Notes: generated by a model from the sequence alone, not told the origin. 64,000 bases of DNA from Vibrio ziniensis (GCF_011064285.1 NZ_CP049331.1:868001-932000), one strand, 5' to 3'; positions 50,252-61,297 are shown, counted from the first letter of the stretch. Translations and numbers: made by a program.

Positions 50252-51577
50252 CTACAGCACCATCGCTGCAATCCAACCGAATACGACTAACGGTAGGTTG
50301 TAGTGAAGGAAAGTAGGAACAACGGTTTCCCAAATGTGTTCGTGTTGGCCGTCAGCGTTAAGACCAGATGTTGGACCTAATGTTGAGTCAGAGGCTGGAG
50401 AGCCAGCATCACCAAGCGCTGCTGCCGTACCCACAAGTGCAACAGTTGCCATTGGTGAGAAGCCAAATGCCACACATAGCGGAACGTAAATCGTCGCGAT
50501 AATTGGAATGGTCGAGAATGATGAACCGATACCCATCGTCACTAGCAAACCAACCACAAGCATCAGTAGTGCTGCTAGTGGCTTGTTATCACCGATGCTG
50601 GTGGATAAAGCGCTAACAAGCGATTCAACACCGCCAGTATCCTTCATTACCGCTGCAAAACCGGCTGCAGAAATCATAATAAAGCCGATCATCGCCATCA
50701 TATGAACACCTTTAGTGAACACATCATGAGTCTCTTTCCATGCGATAACGCCACCGAAAGTAAACACCATGAAACCAGCCAGTGCACCGATGATCATAGA
50801 ACCGGTAGCAAGTTGAACTGCAAGTGCTACCACAATACCGACGGCGGCAATAGCAACGTGTTTCTTGTCGATTTCATTTGCTTGGTGATGGACAACTGTC
50901 AGTTCAGTCTCTTCATACTCACGCGGCTTACGGTAACTGAAAAACACCGCAATAACTAAACCAACGATCATACCGATAGCTGGCAACAGCATTGCCATCG
51001 GTACTTGACCTGCAGTGATGTTGTTGAGGCCATTTTCATGAAGGTTCTTAAGCAGAATGTTGTTTAAGAAAATCCCGCCAAAACCAACCGGTAGAACCAT
51101 GTAAGGTGTAATCAAACCGAAGGTAAGCACGCAGGCAACTAAACGTCGGTCAAGTTTCAGCTTTGCAAACACACCTAATAATGGCGGAATCAAAATTGGA
51201 ATGAAGGCAATGTGCACTGGAATAACGTTTTGCGATGAAACTGCCATTAGCAACAATGCAACCAATACAGCGTATTTCAAACCAGTGGTTGCTGCACCAT
51301 GTTCTTTGCCATGAAGACGTTTAATAACACTTTGCGCTAGCAAATCAGTGATGCCAGATTTAGAAATAGCAACAGCAAACGTGCCGAGCATTGCATAGCT
51401 AAGTGCAATAGTTGCACCGCCACCCAAGCCGCTTTCAAAAGCCGCTACAGTATCATTTAAGCTCATACCTGCCACTAAACCACCAACAATAGCGCTGAAG
51501 GTTAGGGCAACTACAACGTTTACGCGCATCAGAGCAAGCAGCAGCATGACGCAAACGGAAATGACTACAGGATTCAT
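50252..51577 (-). CDS. Na+/H+ antiporter family protein (YuiF/NhaC-like)
   Basis: A 441-residue inner-membrane protein with about 11-12 helices. It resembles the Na_H_antiport_1/2 group, with motifs such as [15 protein letters not shown] near residue 61, [17 protein letters not shown] near 346, and [18 protein letters not shown] near 387. These resemble the substrate-site turns of NhaC and the related YuiF and DcuC carriers. The substrate is inferred only from family: Na+/H+ exchange is likely, organic acid transport is possible. It begins 30 bp after rnt on the same strand and may be cotranscribed with it. Confidence 0.8.
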   Translation of the reverse strand: MNPVVISVCVMLLLALMRVNVVVALTFSAIVGGLVAGMSLNDTVAAFESGLGGGATIALSYAMLGTFAVAISKSGITDLLAQSVIKRLHGKEHGAATTGLKYAVLVALLLMAVSSQNVIPVHIAFIPILIPPLLGVFAKLKLDRRLVACVLTFGLITPYMVLPVGFGGIFLNNILLKNLHENGLNNITAGQVPMAMLLPAIGMIVGLVIAVFFSYRKPREYEETELTVVHHQANEIDKKHVAIAAVGIVVALAVQLATGSMIIGALAGFMVFTFGGVIAWKETHDVFTKGVHMMAMIGFIMISAAGFAAVMKDTGGVESLVSALSTSIGDNKPLAALLMLVVGLLVTMGIGSSFSTIPIIATIYVPLCVAFGFSPMATVALVGTAAALGDAGSPASDSTLGPTSGLNADGQHEHIWETVVPTFLHYNLPLVVFGWIAAMVL

Positions 51578-51606
51578 ATTATTCTCAATTCAAGTCGTGT
51601 TTGGTT

Positions 51607-52260
51607 TTAGTTGTTTTCTTTTTCGTCGGCAAGTGGCCAGCCCCCAAGAGCTTTCCATTTGTTAACGATTCCGCAGAATAGTTCTGCGGTTTTTTGTGTA
51701 TCGTAAAGCGCTGAATGTGCCTCACGATTATCAAATTCCATTCCGGCTGCCTTGCACGCTTTTGCTAACACGGTTTGCCCGTAAGCTAGGCCGCTCAGTG
51801 TTGCTGTGTCAAAAGTAGCGAAAGGGTGGAAGGGCACGCGTTTAAGTTTACTGCGATCGCTTGCAGCCATGACAAAGCTATGGTCGAAGTTGGCGTTGTG
51901 AGCCACGATGATAGCTCGACTGCAATCAGTATCTTTCTGCTCTTTGCGAACCAGTTTGTAGATCTCTTTCAATGCGTGATCTTCGGACACTGCGCCACGC
52001 AGAGGACTAAATGGGTCATAGATACCTGTAAACTCAAGTGCCGCCTTTTCTATATTGGCGCCTTCAAAAGGCTCAACATGAAAGTGAATAGTAGAAGCTG
52101 GATGCAAATCACCGTTTTCGTCCATGCGTAAAGTTATTGCGCAAATTTCTAATAGGGCATCGGTTTGAGCGTTGAATCCGGCAGTTTCTACGTCTATAAC
52201 AACAGGGAAATAACCACGAAAACGCTGCTTTAATGTCTTTGCTTCTTTTAAATCAGTCAT
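51607..52260 (-). CDS. rnt: Ribonuclease T
   Basis: A 217-residue DEDD-family 3'-5' exonuclease that trims the CCA ends of tRNA and matures stable RNAs. The first catalytic motif is VIDVETAGF (D23, E25), the second is [10 protein letters not shown], and the third is [14 protein letters not shown]. The length agrees with E. coli RNase T (215). In V. cholerae it also lies near gloA and motY. It is divergent from motY, and the antiporter gene lies directly downstream. Confidence 0.96.
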   Translation of the reverse strand: MTDLKEAKTLKQRFRGYFPVVIDVETAGFNAQTDALLEICAITLRMDENGDLHPASTIHFHVEPFEGANIEKAALEFTGIYDPFSPLRGAVSEDHALKEIYKLVRKEQKDTDCSRAIIVAHNANFDHSFVMAASDRSKLKRVPFHPFATFDTATLSGLAYGQTVLAKACKAAGMEFDNREAHSALYDTQKTAELFCGIVNKWKALGGWPLADEKENN

Positions 52261-52459
52261 GCTGGCTCTAGTTATTGTGACAAGGGCGGCATTATTGCAT
52301 GTTATGACTGTGAGAAAAACCGGAGTACTCTATTTAGAGGCAATTAATTAATCCACAATTTGTCCATATCAACTTGAGTTAAAGTCTTTGTCTGAAATGG
52401 TCTACATTCACAAGCGTTTAATTTGAACTGGCGGGATTCTTGCATTGCTAGAAGCAGAT

Positions 52460-52488
52460 TAAAGTTAGTGGCAACATTTCGCCACGAT
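52460..52488 (+). promoter_or_regulatory. Possible sigma-28-like promoter of motY
   Basis: TAAAGTTA at 52460-52467 and GCCACGAT at 52481-52488 resemble the flagellar sigma-28 pattern TAAAGTTT / GCCGATAA, but the spacing is 13 instead of about 11 and the second box is imperfect. It lies 31 bp before the motY ATG. This is a weak call. Confidence 0.3.
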
Positions 52489-52518
52489 GACATGCAGTAT
52501 TAAGAGAAAAAAGTCCTT

Positions 52519-53403
52519 ATGAATAAATGGCTTGTTACAAGTTTAGCCGCTGCCACTCTATTGACGCCCGTTGCCGCATCGGCATTAGAAAAGCGTTATG
52601 TGGCAACGCCACAGCAGTCCACTTGGCAGATGGTAACCAATACTCCGCTTGAGTGCCGACTTGTACATCCTATCCCTAATTACGGTGATGCGGAGTTCTC
52701 TGCACGCGCCAGTAAGAAAATGAATTTGGACTTTGAACTGAAAATGCGCCGCCCTATGGGGGAAACTCGTAATGTGAGCCTTGTATCCATGCCACCCGCA
52801 TGGCGACCTGGTGAAAGTGCTGACCGCATCACTAATATCCAATTTTTCAAACAGTTTGACGGCTATATTGGCGGACAATCTGCGTGGACATTGCTCAGTG
52901 AATTAGAGAAAGGTCGCAGCCCAACTTTTAGTTATCAAGATTGGCAGAGCCGTGACCAACGCATTGAAGTTGCTCTTTCTTCCGTGTTGTTCCAAGCTCA
53001 ATACAACGTATTTAGTGACTGTATCGCTAATTTGCTACCATATAGTTTCGAAGATATCTCATTTACGATTCTGCACTACGACCGTGGCAACAGTGTCGAT
53101 TTGAACAAAGCTTCGCAGAAGCGTTTAGCACAAATTGCAGAGTACATCCGCTACAACCCTGATATTGATTTAGTGTTAGTGGCTGCATACACAGATTCAA
53201 CCGATAGCAAAAACGAGAGTCAGAGTTTGTCGGAGAAGCGTTCGGAACGACTACGTAATTACTTTAAGTCTCTTGGTTTACCAGAAGACCGTATTCAAGT
53301 TCAGGGTTTTGGTAAGCGTCGTCCTATAGCTGATAACGAATCGCCAATCGGTAAAGATAAGAACCGTCGTGTGGTCATTTCTTTGGGACGAACTCAGGTT
53401 TAG
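52519..53403 (+). CDS. motY: MotY, flagellar T-ring protein
   Basis: A 294-residue periplasmic protein. The N-terminal signal peptide is cleaved after ASA at about residue 22. The N-terminal domain (about 23-155, [16 protein letters not shown]) is the MotY-specific domain that assembles the T-ring with MotX around the sodium-driven motor. The C-terminal domain (about 175-290, [33 protein letters not shown]) is OmpA-like and binds peptidoglycan. Its length agrees with MotY of V. alginolyticus and V. parahaemolyticus. A weak sigma-28-like promoter precedes it. Confidence 0.96.
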   Translation: MNKWLVTSLAAATLLTPVAASALEKRYVATPQQSTWQMVTNTPLECRLVHPIPNYGDAEFSARASKKMNLDFELKMRRPMGETRNVSLVSMPPAWRPGESADRITNIQFFKQFDGYIGGQSAWTLLSELEKGRSPTFSYQDWQSRDQRIEVALSSVLFQAQYNVFSDCIANLLPYSFEDISFTILHYDRGNSVDLNKASQKRLAQIAEYIRYNPDIDLVLVAAYTDSTDSKNESQSLSEKRSERLRNYFKSLGLPEDRIQVQGFGKRRPIADNESPIGKDKNRRVVISLGRTQV

Positions 53404-53433
53404 TACAGAGTCATAGATAGCAATGTAACAATA

Positions 53434-53461
53434 AAACACCGCCCAAAGGCGGTGTTTTTTA
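53434..53461. terminator. Terminator shared by motY and gloA
   Basis: AAAACACCGCC / GGCGGTGTTTTTT with a CAAA loop, between the convergent motY and gloA genes. Confidence 0.88.
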
Positions 53462-53481
53462 TCTCTAGCGTAAAAGAAGAA

Positions 53482-53898
53482 TTAACCTTCTAATGCCGCG
53501 CTGGCTTGACGGTTTTGGATCAGCTCAATCATGTAACCATCAGGGTCTTTAACGAAAGCGATATGTGTTGTACCGCCTTTTACTGGACCTGGTTCGCGAG
53601 TCACGTTACCGCCAACCGCTTTGATTGCATCACAAGTGGTGTAGATATCGTCAACACCGATCGCGATGTGACCGAAGCCTTTACCTAAGTCATACTCTTC
53701 TACACCCCAGTTATAAGTTAATTCAATCACAGCACCTTGTGATTCATCACCATAACCAACGAATGCTAGAGTGTATTTGTACTCAGTGTTTTCGCTTTTA
53801 CGTAGTAATTCCATACCCATAACTTTGGTGTAGAACTCGATAGATTTGTCTAAATCACCGACGCGTAGCATGGTATGTAGAACACGGTTGTTTGACAT
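53482..53898 (-). CDS. gloA: Glyoxalase I (lactoylglutathione lyase)
   Basis: A 138-residue metalloenzyme that turns the methylglyoxal-glutathione adduct into lactoylglutathione. The four metal ligands are at the expected places: H8, E59, H77 and E125. The length is that of the Ni-dependent E. coli type. The start follows the nth stop by only 9 bases, and the AGGAG ribosome site overlaps that stop codon (TAGGAG), so it is translationally coupled to nth. It is therefore the last gene of the rnfABCDGE-nth-gloA unit, ahead of a shared terminator. Confidence 0.96.
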   Translation of the reverse strand: MSNNRVLHTMLRVGDLDKSIEFYTKVMGMELLRKSENTEYKYTLAFVGYGDESQGAVIELTYNWGVEEYDLGKGFGHIAIGVDDIYTTCDAIKAVGGNVTREPGPVKGGTTHIAFVKDPDGYMIELIQNRQASAALEG

Positions 53899-53907
53899 TT
53901 TGGACTC

Positions 53908-54549
53908 CTAGCTTTCAGGGTAAATTTTATCTTTATATTCACAAAGATCTTCAATTAGGCAACTGCCACAGCGAGGCTTACGTGCGATACAAGTGTATCT
54001 GCCATGTAAAATTAGCCAGTGGTGAACATCTAATTTAAATTCAGAGGGAACGACTTTGAGCAGTTTTTGTTCGACATCGTCGACAGTTTTCCCGACTGCA
54101 AATTTGGTTCGATTGGATACGCGGTAAATGTGAGTATCCACGGCGATGGTTGGCCAGCCGAATGCTGTGTTCAAAACGACGTTTGCTGTTTTACGTCCAA
54201 CACCGGGCAGGGCTTCTAACGCTTCACGGTTTTCCGGCACTTCGCCGTTGTGTTTATCAAGCAAAATTCGACAAGTCTTAATGACGTTTTCCGCTTTTGA
54301 ATTAAACAGACCAATGGTCTTAATGTATTCTTTAACGCCATCGACACCCAAATCAAACATGGTTTGAGGTGTGTTAGCGACCGTATATAGCTTATCAGTC
54401 GCTTTATTGACGCTCACATCGGTCGCTTGAGCTGACAGCAGAACTGCTATCAACAGTTCAAAAGGTGAATTCCAGTTGAGCTCAGTTTCTGGCTTAGGGT
54501 TGTTTTCTCTCAGTCGCTCGAGAATTTGTATTCTTTTATCTTTGTTCAT
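53908..54549 (-). CDS. nth: Endonuclease III
   Basis: A 213-residue DNA glycosylase/AP lyase that removes oxidised pyrimidines. The helix-hairpin-helix motif LPGVGRKTANVVL contains catalytic K120, and D138 lies in AVDTHIYR. The 4Fe-4S ligands are the C-terminal CIARKPRCGSCLIEDLC, with the usual C-x6-C-x2-C-x5-C spacing. It follows rnfE by 37 bp, as nth follows rsxE in E. coli. gloA is coupled to it downstream. Confidence 0.97.
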   Translation of the reverse strand: MNKDKRIQILERLRENNPKPETELNWNSPFELLIAVLLSAQATDVSVNKATDKLYTVANTPQTMFDLGVDGVKEYIKTIGLFNSKAENVIKTCRILLDKHNGEVPENREALEALPGVGRKTANVVLNTAFGWPTIAVDTHIYRVSNRTKFAVGKTVDDVEQKLLKVVPSEFKLDVHHWLILHGRYTCIARKPRCGSCLIEDLCEYKDKIYPES

Positions 54550-54586
54550 TGCTCTGCGCTGTTTCCACGGTTTTTAGTTTTTATTT

Positions 54587-55288
54587 TTAAGACGATACGT
54601 TAGTAACTCGTGCACGTTCAATGGTCGGCTTTTCTTGCTTCGGTTGACGTGCTGCAAGTCGTTTGTCGATAACATTTTTCAGTGCAATTAGAAGACCTAC
54701 GCCGAAAAATGCACCAGGAGGTAACAATGCGAGCAGGAAGCTGCTATCAAAATGGAAAATCTCAATTCGAAGAACTTTCGCCCAATCACCGAGTAGCAAA
54801 TCTGCACCATCAAATAAGGTGCCGTTGCCGATGATTTCACGCATAGAACCCAGTACAACTAGCACTGATGTCATACCAAGTCCCATCCACAAACCATCTT
54901 GTGCGGAAGGAAGTACATCATTTTTTGAGGCAAAAGCTTCTGCGCGTCCGATGATAATACAGTTGGTTACGATCAGTGGGATAAAGATACCCAACGATAG
55001 ATACAGTCCGTAGGCATAGGCATTCATGAGTAATTGAACACAAGTCACCAATGCTGCAATGATCATCACAAACACTGGAATACGCACTTCTTTTGGCACA
55101 TAGTCACGAACTAAAGAAATGGTCACGTTTGAGCTTACAAGCACCAGCATGGTTGCAATCCCCAAACCAAGAGCGTTGGTCACGGTAGACGATACGGCAA
55201 GTAGCGGACACAGACCAAGCAGCTGAACTAAAGCTGGGTTGTTTTCCCACATACCATTTTTCATCAGTGCTTTATGTTCACTGTTCAT
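54587..55288 (-). CDS. rnfE: RnfE, subunit E of the Rnf ion-translocating complex
   Basis: A 233-residue integral membrane subunit with about six helices and the family motif [19 protein letters not shown] near residues 16-34. RnfE is homologous to NqrD and RnfA and pairs with RnfA to form the membrane core that holds an iron-sulfur centre. It starts at 55288, sharing one base with the stop of rnfG. The following gene is nth. Its sequence is of normal length. Confidence 0.96.
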   Translation of the reverse strand: MNSEHKALMKNGMWENNPALVQLLGLCPLLAVSSTVTNALGLGIATMLVLVSSNVTISLVRDYVPKEVRIPVFVMIIAALVTCVQLLMNAYAYGLYLSLGIFIPLIVTNCIIIGRAEAFASKNDVLPSAQDGLWMGLGMTSVLVVLGSMREIIGNGTLFDGADLLLGDWAKVLRIEIFHFDSSFLLALLPPGAFFGVGLLIALKNVIDKRLAARQPKQEKPTIERARVTNVSS

Positions 55289-55917
55289 TACTTATCTCCG
55301 CAGTTATACGTTTGTTTAACTAATATCTCACGATTTTCATTCACGTAAGTCACTGCTTTTTTGACGGCTTTAACTACAGCTCTAGGGGTAATGGTTGCAC
55401 CAGTAAACTGATCGAATTGCCCGCCGTCTTTACGAACTTTCCATTGTGCTTCGTTATCAGAAGTTACTGACTTACCAGTGAAATTAAGTATCCAGTCAGT
55501 AATTCGTAGATCAATTTTATCGCCAAGTCCCGGAGTTTCATTGTGTGCTAATACACGAGTACCAGAGATGGTTCCGTCATTTTTGATACCGATAATAACT
55601 TTAATTGCGCCGTTGTATCCGTCAGGAGCGATAGCTTCTATAGCAATCGCGCTTGGCTGTCCTTTCCGCGTAGCTATATATGCAGGCATCGAGTCATTTG
55701 TACCTAAAGCGGGGTCATTAATCAAAATGCATGATTGTGACAACTCGTTGTCATGCAGTTTCGTGGGAATCACTTGGTTCAACACTGACAGTAATTGAGC
55801 TTGTTGCTGACTTTTGATTTGACTTTCAGTTAGCTTGTGTGTGACGGCTACAACGCCTGTCGATAAACAGGCAAAAGTAGCAAGGATGAGCCCGTTTTTT
55901 CTAATTGCGGTGAACAT
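55288..55917 (-). CDS. rnfG: RnfG, FMN-carrying subunit of the Rnf complex
   Basis: A 209-residue subunit with one N-terminal membrane helix (about residues 8-27) and a periplasmic FMN-binding domain. The covalent flavin site is T175 in [10 protein letters not shown], matching the D-x-x-S/T-G-A-T pattern. It is homologous to NqrC. It ends one base into rnfE and starts 9 bases after rnfD, so translation is likely coupled. Flavin attachment needs ApbE, which is not in this window. Confidence 0.96.
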   Translation of the reverse strand: MFTAIRKNGLILATFACLSTGVVAVTHKLTESQIKSQQQAQLLSVLNQVIPTKLHDNELSQSCILINDPALGTNDSMPAYIATRKGQPSAIAIEAIAPDGYNGAIKVIIGIKNDGTISGTRVLAHNETPGLGDKIDLRITDWILNFTGKSVTSDNEAQWKVRKDGGQFDQFTGATITPRAVVKAVKKAVTYVNENREILVKQTYNCGDK

Positions 55918-55926
55918 AATCGCTCC

Positions 55927-56973
55927 TTAGTGCCCATAAGTTCGAGGTTTGGTGTAGTAATCGATGAGTGGTACACACATGTTAGCCAATAGAACGGCAA
56001 ACGCCACACCATCTGGGAAACCACCCCAACTGCGGATAATGAACACCATAACACCGATGAATGCACCAAATACCAAACGCCCTTTTACGGTTGTTGAAGC
56101 TGTAACAGGATCGGTAGCGATAAAGAACGCCCCGAGCATAGTTGCTCCAGATAACAGATGCACTAATGGGGATGCTGTTGTACCCGGTGCGAACAGTGCA
56201 GCTAATGTGCTGACCACAACTAAGCTTACTAGAAACGCAGCAGGGATGTGCCAGTTAATCACTCTAAGTCTTAGAAGAATAATACCGCCAGCTAAGTACG
56301 CAAGGTTAACCCATTCCCAACCTATACCAGCCAAAGAGCCAAATTGAGGTTGAGCCATAACTTCTGACAGCGTGTGCCCGGCTTTTAGAGACGTTTTTAA
56401 CGAATCAAGCGGTGTTGCCATTGTCATGCCATCAATACCAGTTCGAATTTGCTGCAGCGACAATCCGTCAGAGTCAAATCCAGTAAAGATCAGTGACAAT
56501 GAATCACGGAATGAGATGCTATCCGGTGCTAACTGATGCGGTGCTATCCAACTTGTCATCTGTACTGGAAATGAAATCAGCAGAACTACGTAGGCGACCA
56601 TTGCTGGGTTAAATGGGTTTTGACCCAGTCCACCGTACAGCTGTTTCGCAATGAGAATGGCGAAAATCAGACCAATAAACACTATCCACCAAGGTGACAT
56701 TGGCGGAATCGCTACTGCCAATAGCCATGCAGTGACGATGGCACTGTGATCTTTTAGTGCAAAATGAGCTGGACGCTTACGCAATTTCATTACCGCTGCT
56801 TCAAACGCCAGCGCGACAAGGATTGCAAAAACCAACTGAATTAACGTACCAAAACCGAAGAAATAGGTTTGAGCAAATAAGCCCGGCAGTGCGCATAACG
56901 CTACCCACTTCATTAAGTCGGAAGTGCTGCGTTTGATATGTGTATGTGGGGAACTAGCTATAAAGAAAGCCAC
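55927..56973 (-). CDS. rnfD: RnfD, membrane flavoprotein subunit of the Rnf complex
   Basis: A 348-residue subunit with about ten helices, homologous to NqrB. It begins [20 protein letters not shown], typical of RnfD. The covalent FMN threonine is T187 in [10 protein letters not shown], the residue known for V. cholerae RnfD. It ends 9 bases before rnfG and its start shares one base with the end of rnfC. It carries electrons through the membrane together with RnfE and RnfA. Confidence 0.96.
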   Translation of the reverse strand: MAFFIASSPHTHIKRSTSDLMKWVALCALPGLFAQTYFFGFGTLIQLVFAILVALAFEAAVMKLRKRPAHFALKDHSAIVTAWLLAVAIPPMSPWWIVFIGLIFAILIAKQLYGGLGQNPFNPAMVAYVVLLISFPVQMTSWIAPHQLAPDSISFRDSLSLIFTGFDSDGLSLQQIRTGIDGMTMATPLDSLKTSLKAGHTLSEVMAQPQFGSLAGIGWEWVNLAYLAGGIILLRLRVINWHIPAAFLVSLVVVSTLAALFAPGTTASPLVHLLSGATMLGAFFIATDPVTASTTVKGRLVFGAFIGVMVFIIRSWGGFPDGVAFAVLLANMCVPLIDYYTKPRTYGH

Positions 56974-59345
56974 TAGTTATTCTCCTCGGTATTTTTATTT
57001 TGTTGCTCAGCTTTGCGTGCTTTGGCGCGTGCAATGGCTGCCGCTACTGCCGCTTTTTTCGGATCGTCAGAAGTCTCAGCCTCTGCTTGAGCTTCCTCGA
57101 CAGGAGCGTCTTGCTGAGCCTTACGGGCTTTAGCGCGAGCAATGGCCGCCGCTACTGCCGCTTTTTTCGGATCGTCAGAAGTCTCAGCCTCTGCTTGAGC
57201 TTCCTCGACAGGAGCGTCTTGCTGAGCCTTACGGGCTTTAGCGCGAGCAATGGCCGCCGCTACTGCCGCTTTTTTCGGATCGTCAGAAGTCTCAGCCTCT
57301 GCTTGAGCTTCCTCGACAGGAGCGTCTTGCTGAGCCTTACGGGCTTTAGCGCGAGCAATGGCCGCCGCTACTGCCGCTTTTTTCGGATCGTCAGAAGTCT
57401 CAGCCTCTGCTTGAGCTTCCTCGACAGGAGCGTCTTGCTGAGCCTTACGGGCTTTAGCGCGAGCAATGGCCGCCGCTACTGCCGCTTTTTTCGGATCGTC
57501 AGAAGTCTCAGCCTCTGCTTGAGTTTCCTTGACAGGAGCGTCTTGCTGAGCCTTACGTGCTTTGGCTCGTGCGATAGCTTCAGCTACTGCGGCTTTTTTA
57601 TCATTAGCTGGAGATTCAACCGAGTCTGTTTGCGATTCTTTCTCTAGTTTACGTTCACGAGCCTGGCGTTTGCGCTCTTCACGCAATTTGATCATCTCTG
57701 AATTATCAGGTTCGGCTGCGCCAGTTTTCGCCGCTTCAGATTGTTTTGCTTTCGCTTTGGCAATCGCTGCTGCTACCGCTGGTTTAACCGCTGAATCTGT
57801 AGCTGATGACTGTTCTTTCTGTGCTTTCACTCTAGCGATGGCTGCCGCAATCGCATTTTCACCATCGCTGGTGGTCATTTCCTGACGACGAGTTTCCGCT
57901 GCCACTTTAAAGCGATTCTCTCGTTCCGCTTTATCACGCTCCATACGCTCTTTTTTCTCTTCGAATCGAAGTCGAGCACGTTCAGCTGCATCAGATTCTA
58001 CCTTGCGGGTGCGAATTTCCGCTTTGGCTTGGCGGTAGTATTGAACTAGTGGAATTTCACTAGGGCAAACGTACGCACAAGCGCCACATTCAATACAGTC
58101 TTTTAAATGCAGTTCTTCACACTTGTCCAGCTCTTGCGCTTTTGCATGCCATTGTAGTTGCTGAGGTAATAGTGATGCAGGGCATACTTCGGCACACTGA
58201 CCACAGCGAATACAAGCCATTTCATAGGCTTGTGGCGCAATTTCTTGGTGAGTTGGCGCAAGAATACAGTTGGAGGTTTTAGTTACAGGTACATTGGCAT
58301 GTGGCAGAGTAAAGCCCATCATTGGGCCGCCCATGATCAAACGCGGCAGTTTTTTATCTGCTTGATAACCAAATTCATCAAGTAGAGCTTTAACCGGCGT
58401 ACCAAGTAAGGCCCATACGTTTTTGGGTTTTCTAAAACTGTTACCTGTGAGTGTCACCACGCGACGAATTAATGGTTCACCATCAACTACAGCACGTTTA
58501 ATGGCTTGCATTGAGCCGACGTTTTGCACCATCAAACCGATGTCAGCAGGGATTCTGCCATTTGGAACTTCAAGATTGGTTAGAATCTTGATCAACTGCT
58601 TTTCACCACCTGAAGGGTATTTGGTTGGAATAACCCTAATCACAATGTTTTTATTTAAGGCAGCATTCTTTAGCGCTTCAATCGCCTTTGACTTGTTATC
58701 TTCAATACCAATAATGGTCAGTTTTGGTTTAAGAATGTGTTCAACAATACTGATACCTTCAATGATTTCCTGAGCGTTTTCTCTCATCAAAACATCATCA
58801 GCGGTGATGTAAGGCTCACATTCGGCAGCGTTAATAATAAGAATGTCGGTACGGGATAAGCCCGATTGAATTTTCTTCGCAGTCGGGAAGCCAGCACCGC
58901 CCATACCTGATATTCCAGACTGGCGAATGATTTCAATCAGTTCATCTGGAGAGCATTGTGTGAAGTCTTCAACGCAATTTCTTTCAATCCAGCTGTCCTG
59001 ACCGTCTGATTCGATGACGATGCAAAGTTCAGCAAGGCCGGAAGGATGCGCTGTTGTTCTTGGCTCGATCGCCTTCACTACACCAGAAGTTGGTGCATGA
59101 ACTGGCAACATGAATGTTGAAGTGTATTGTGTTAAAGCCTGACCTTTTTTAACAGTGTCACCAACGCTTATCAACAAATCGCCTGGTTTTCCGATGTGTT
59201 GTTTAATAGGTAATACAATTTCACTTGGAATGCTTGCTTGAGTTATCCCAGATTGATTCGACTGTTGTTTGTTTTCTGGTGGGTGAATGCCGCCCGGAAA
59301 AGACCACAGACTACCCGTTCTAATTTGTTCGATTAATGACAACAT
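56973..59345 (-). CDS. rnfC: RnfC, NADH-binding subunit with an expanded repeat tail
   Basis: A 790-residue peripheral subunit. The N-terminal part (about 1-370) is the soluble NADH/FMN domain shared with NuoF and NqrF-like proteins ([27 protein letters not shown]). Next come two 4Fe-4S motifs, [12 protein letters not shown] and [12 protein letters not shown], near residues 375-430. The C-terminal half is a basic/Ala-rich helical tail with a 36-residue repeat ([18 protein letters not shown]). Four copies are identical in DNA at 57061-57492 and a fifth is diverged. RnfC proteins vary in this tail; here repeat number is likely unstable. The catalytic part is complete. Confidence 0.96.
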   Translation of the reverse strand: MLSLIEQIRTGSLWSFPGGIHPPENKQQSNQSGITQASIPSEIVLPIKQHIGKPGDLLISVGDTVKKGQALTQYTSTFMLPVHAPTSGVVKAIEPRTTAHPSGLAELCIVIESDGQDSWIERNCVEDFTQCSPDELIEIIRQSGISGMGGAGFPTAKKIQSGLSRTDILIINAAECEPYITADDVLMRENAQEIIEGISIVEHILKPKLTIIGIEDNKSKAIEALKNAALNKNIVIRVIPTKYPSGGEKQLIKILTNLEVPNGRIPADIGLMVQNVGSMQAIKRAVVDGEPLIRRVVTLTGNSFRKPKNVWALLGTPVKALLDEFGYQADKKLPRLIMGGPMMGFTLPHANVPVTKTSNCILAPTHQEIAPQAYEMACIRCGQCAEVCPASLLPQQLQWHAKAQELDKCEELHLKDCIECGACAYVCPSEIPLVQYYRQAKAEIRTRKVESDAAERARLRFEEKKERMERDKAERENRFKVAAETRRQEMTTSDGENAIAAAIARVKAQKEQSSATDSAVKPAVAAAIAKAKAKQSEAAKTGAAEPDNSEMIKLREERKRQARERKLEKESQTDSVESPANDKKAAVAEAIARAKARKAQQDAPVKETQAEAETSDDPKKAAVAAAIARAKARKAQQDAPVEEAQAEAETSDDPKKAAVAAAIARAKARKAQQDAPVEEAQAEAETSDDPKKAAVAAAIARAKARKAQQDAPVEEAQAEAETSDDPKKAAVAAAIARAKARKAQQDAPVEEAQAEAETSDDPKKAAVAAAIARAKARKAEQQNKNTEENN
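57061..57600. repeat. Five 108-bp tandem repeats within rnfC
   Basis: Units start at 57061, 57169, 57277, 57385 and 57493. The first four read identically over all 108 bases; the fifth differs at several positions, toward the more conserved part of the gene. Each encodes 36 residues. The exact identity points to recent expansion or ongoing gene conversion. Confidence 0.92.
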
Positions 59346-59353
59346 ATGAATCC

Positions 59354-59941
59354 TTATTCTCCGCTGCTTTGGTGAGAGGTTGCAGCGTGAGTCACATCAA
59401 GGACAGGAATAGCATTGAGCTGCCATTTCCAAGTATCTGTGGTGGTCGCAACAGGGATCATCTCAATACAATCTGTCGGGCAAGGTGCAACACATAAGTC
59501 GCATCCCGTGCACTCATCCTTAATAACGGTGTGCAGCGCTTTAGTACCGCCAACAATGGCGTCTACTGGGCACGCCTGAATACACTTGGTGCAACCGATA
59601 CACATGTCTTCATGGATGAAAGCAACGGTTTTTACTTTGTTATCCAAATCGTGTGCCGACTCTTGAACGTCAACGCCCATTAAGTCTGCGAGTTTTTCTA
59701 TCGTCTGTTGACCGCCAGGGGGACATTTGTTTATTTGGTCGCCATTCGCAATCGCTTCGGCATAGGGGCGACAACCTGGATAACCACACTGTCCACATTG
59801 AGTCTGAGGTAAAATGGCATCAATTTGGTCAACAATCGGGTCTGCTTCAACTTTGAAACGAATAGAAGCAAAGCCCAAAATAGCACCGAATACAGCGGCT
59901 AGGACGGCGATAGCGATGACAGCAATTAATATCGTACTCAT
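59354..59941 (-). CDS. rnfB: RnfB, iron-sulfur subunit of the Rnf complex
   Basis: A 195-residue subunit. One N-terminal membrane helix (about residues 3-25) is followed by a 4Fe-4S domain with CGQCGYPGC and a later cysteine (NKCPPGG). Two ferredoxin-type clusters follow: [12 protein letters not shown] and [12 protein letters not shown]. RnfB is thought to exchange electrons with ferredoxin. It shares one base with the end of rnfA and lies 9 bases before rnfC. Confidence 0.97.
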   Translation of the reverse strand: MSTILIAVIAIAVLAAVFGAILGFASIRFKVEADPIVDQIDAILPQTQCGQCGYPGCRPYAEAIANGDQINKCPPGGQQTIEKLADLMGVDVQESAHDLDNKVKTVAFIHEDMCIGCTKCIQACPVDAIVGGTKALHTVIKDECTGCDLCVAPCPTDCIEMIPVATTTDTWKWQLNAIPVLDVTHAATSHQSSGE

Positions 59942-60522
59942 TACAACTTCACCAATCCGGTAAAGCCCATAAAGGCAAGTGACATTAAACCTGCGGTGAT
60001 CATTGCGATAGAAGCGCCTTTAAAAGGGGCCGGCACATCCGCAACATGAATGCGCTCACGCATAGAGGCAAACAAAATCAACACCATAGAGAAACCCACC
60101 GCTGCGCCGAAACCATAGATGATCGACTGGATGAAATTATGGTTTTCATTGATGTTCAGTAATGCTACACCTAACACTGCACAGTTGGTTGTAATGAGTG
60201 GTAGGAATATGCCTAGTAAACGATAAAGTGTTGGGCTAGTTTTGTGCACGACCATTTCGGTGAATTGAACGACTACCGCAATCACGAGAATGAAGCTCAT
60301 GGTGCGTAAGTATTCAATACCTAAAGGCCTCAGGATATAACTTTCTACAAGATACGAACATACGGAAGCCAAGGTTAAAACGAATGTTGTCGCTAACCCC
60401 ATGCCAATTGCAGTTTCTAACTTTTTGGATACGCCCATGAAAGGACACAAGCCCAAAAACTTTACCAGTACAAAATTGTTCACCAGCACAGTGCCGACTA
60501 ACAACAAAAGATATTCGGTCAT
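59941..60522 (-). CDS. rnfA: RnfA, membrane subunit of the Rnf complex
   Basis: A 193-residue subunit with six predicted helices and the motif [21 protein letters not shown] near residues 11-31. It is homologous to NqrE. I start at 60522 ([10 protein letters not shown]), which gives the exact family length; an in-frame ATG at 60582 would add 20 residues that homologues lack. It is first in the operon rnfABCDGE, which encodes a complex that couples ferredoxin/NAD redox to ion movement or, in E. coli (Rsx), keeps SoxR reduced. The operon is compact and complete. Confidence 0.96.
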   Translation of the reverse strand: MTEYLLLLVGTVLVNNFVLVKFLGLCPFMGVSKKLETAIGMGLATTFVLTLASVCSYLVESYILRPLGIEYLRTMSFILVIAVVVQFTEMVVHKTSPTLYRLLGIFLPLITTNCAVLGVALLNINENHNFIQSIIYGFGAAVGFSMVLILFASMRERIHVADVPAPFKGASIAMITAGLMSLAFMGFTGLVKL

Positions 60523-60830
60523 AATTATGTAATGTCTTCGTTCCGATCTCGGTATTATCATGCTTTGTGTAGCCAATAACAACCAACGAAAGATAAGGTT
60601 TTCAATTTCAGAATAAAAAAACGCCCAACTTTACACGCTAGATCGATCTCTTCGAGCTATAGAGTTTGAAACTTTCGTTTATGATGTTCGTTTGTAAGGA
60701 ATGACGCCTTAATCAGAACGCGTTGATTTATCTTCGCATGCATTCATAGTGTAGTTTATGCTGACGTATATACAGCGTAGGGTTATTTATTGTATTTACA
60801 GCAATTTATCTCAAACAACAGCAGGTTTTT
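60523..60830. other. Intergenic region between rnfA and the EIIB-like gene
   Basis: About 308 bp of AT-rich sequence with no gene that I can support. It presumably holds the two divergent promoters. No repeat, operator or structured RNA was recognised. Confidence 0.45.
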
Positions 60831-61130
60831 ATGATCGACAAAATTCGTCAGTTTTTGAAATTTTTAGTTAGGGTGAATCCAAACATTGGTCAGGAAACGG
60901 ATGGAATAGTGGCTGCGGTTGGTGGGTTGGAAAATATCGTTCATTCGGGCGCGTGTGCCACTAGACTGAGATTACAGCTGAATGATTCAGATTTGGTGGA
61001 TGCCGATTTCCTGAAATGCAACGGAGCCTTTGGTGTGGTTCGGTTGGACAAGCACAATGTGCAAATCATCTATGGTGTTAAAGCTAACAACTATGCTCAG
61101 GAAATTGACGCTAGGCTTCAAGCTCGTTAA
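60831..61130 (+). CDS. Orphan EIIB-like protein of the glucose/GlcNAc PTS family
   Basis: A 99-residue soluble protein that looks like a free EIIB domain. The central motif HSGACATRLRLQL carries Cys42 at the place of the phosphorylated cysteine of EIIB-Glc (compare IDACITRLRL in NagE here). It continues with GAFGVVRLDKHNVQIIYG, parallel to the EIIB pattern ending GPLAE. There is no EIIC or EIIA nearby. It lies alone between rnf and torYZ. It may accept phosphate from Crr for a separate EIIC, or act as a regulator. The substrate is unknown. Confidence 0.82.
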   Translation: MIDKIRQFLKFLVRVNPNIGQETDGIVAAVGGLENIVHSGACATRLRLQLNDSDLVDADFLKCNGAFGVVRLDKHNVQIIYGVKANNYAQEIDARLQAR

Positions 61131-61297
61131 ATCGACGACGGCATCTATACAATAAAGAGACGGGCATCAGTACTGCCTCTTTAATCTTAACCGTAAGACA
61201 TAAAAAGATTTTAGATAGTGAACTCGAGGCATAAGCACCACAATTCATTATTGTGAATTACACTTAACATTACATTTAATGTGGATGTGGTGGTGCT

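Noticed and set aside
57000..57647. A 215-residue repetitive open frame on the plus strand within rnfC
   Set aside because: It is the antisense of the rnfC 108-bp repeats, with no family features. The rnfC frame joins smoothly to the conserved Fe-S domain.
61131..61297. Weak stem near 61154-61182 and a possible TorR/FNR site before torY
   Set aside because: The stem pairs only about six bases, and no FNR or TorR box could be read convincingly.
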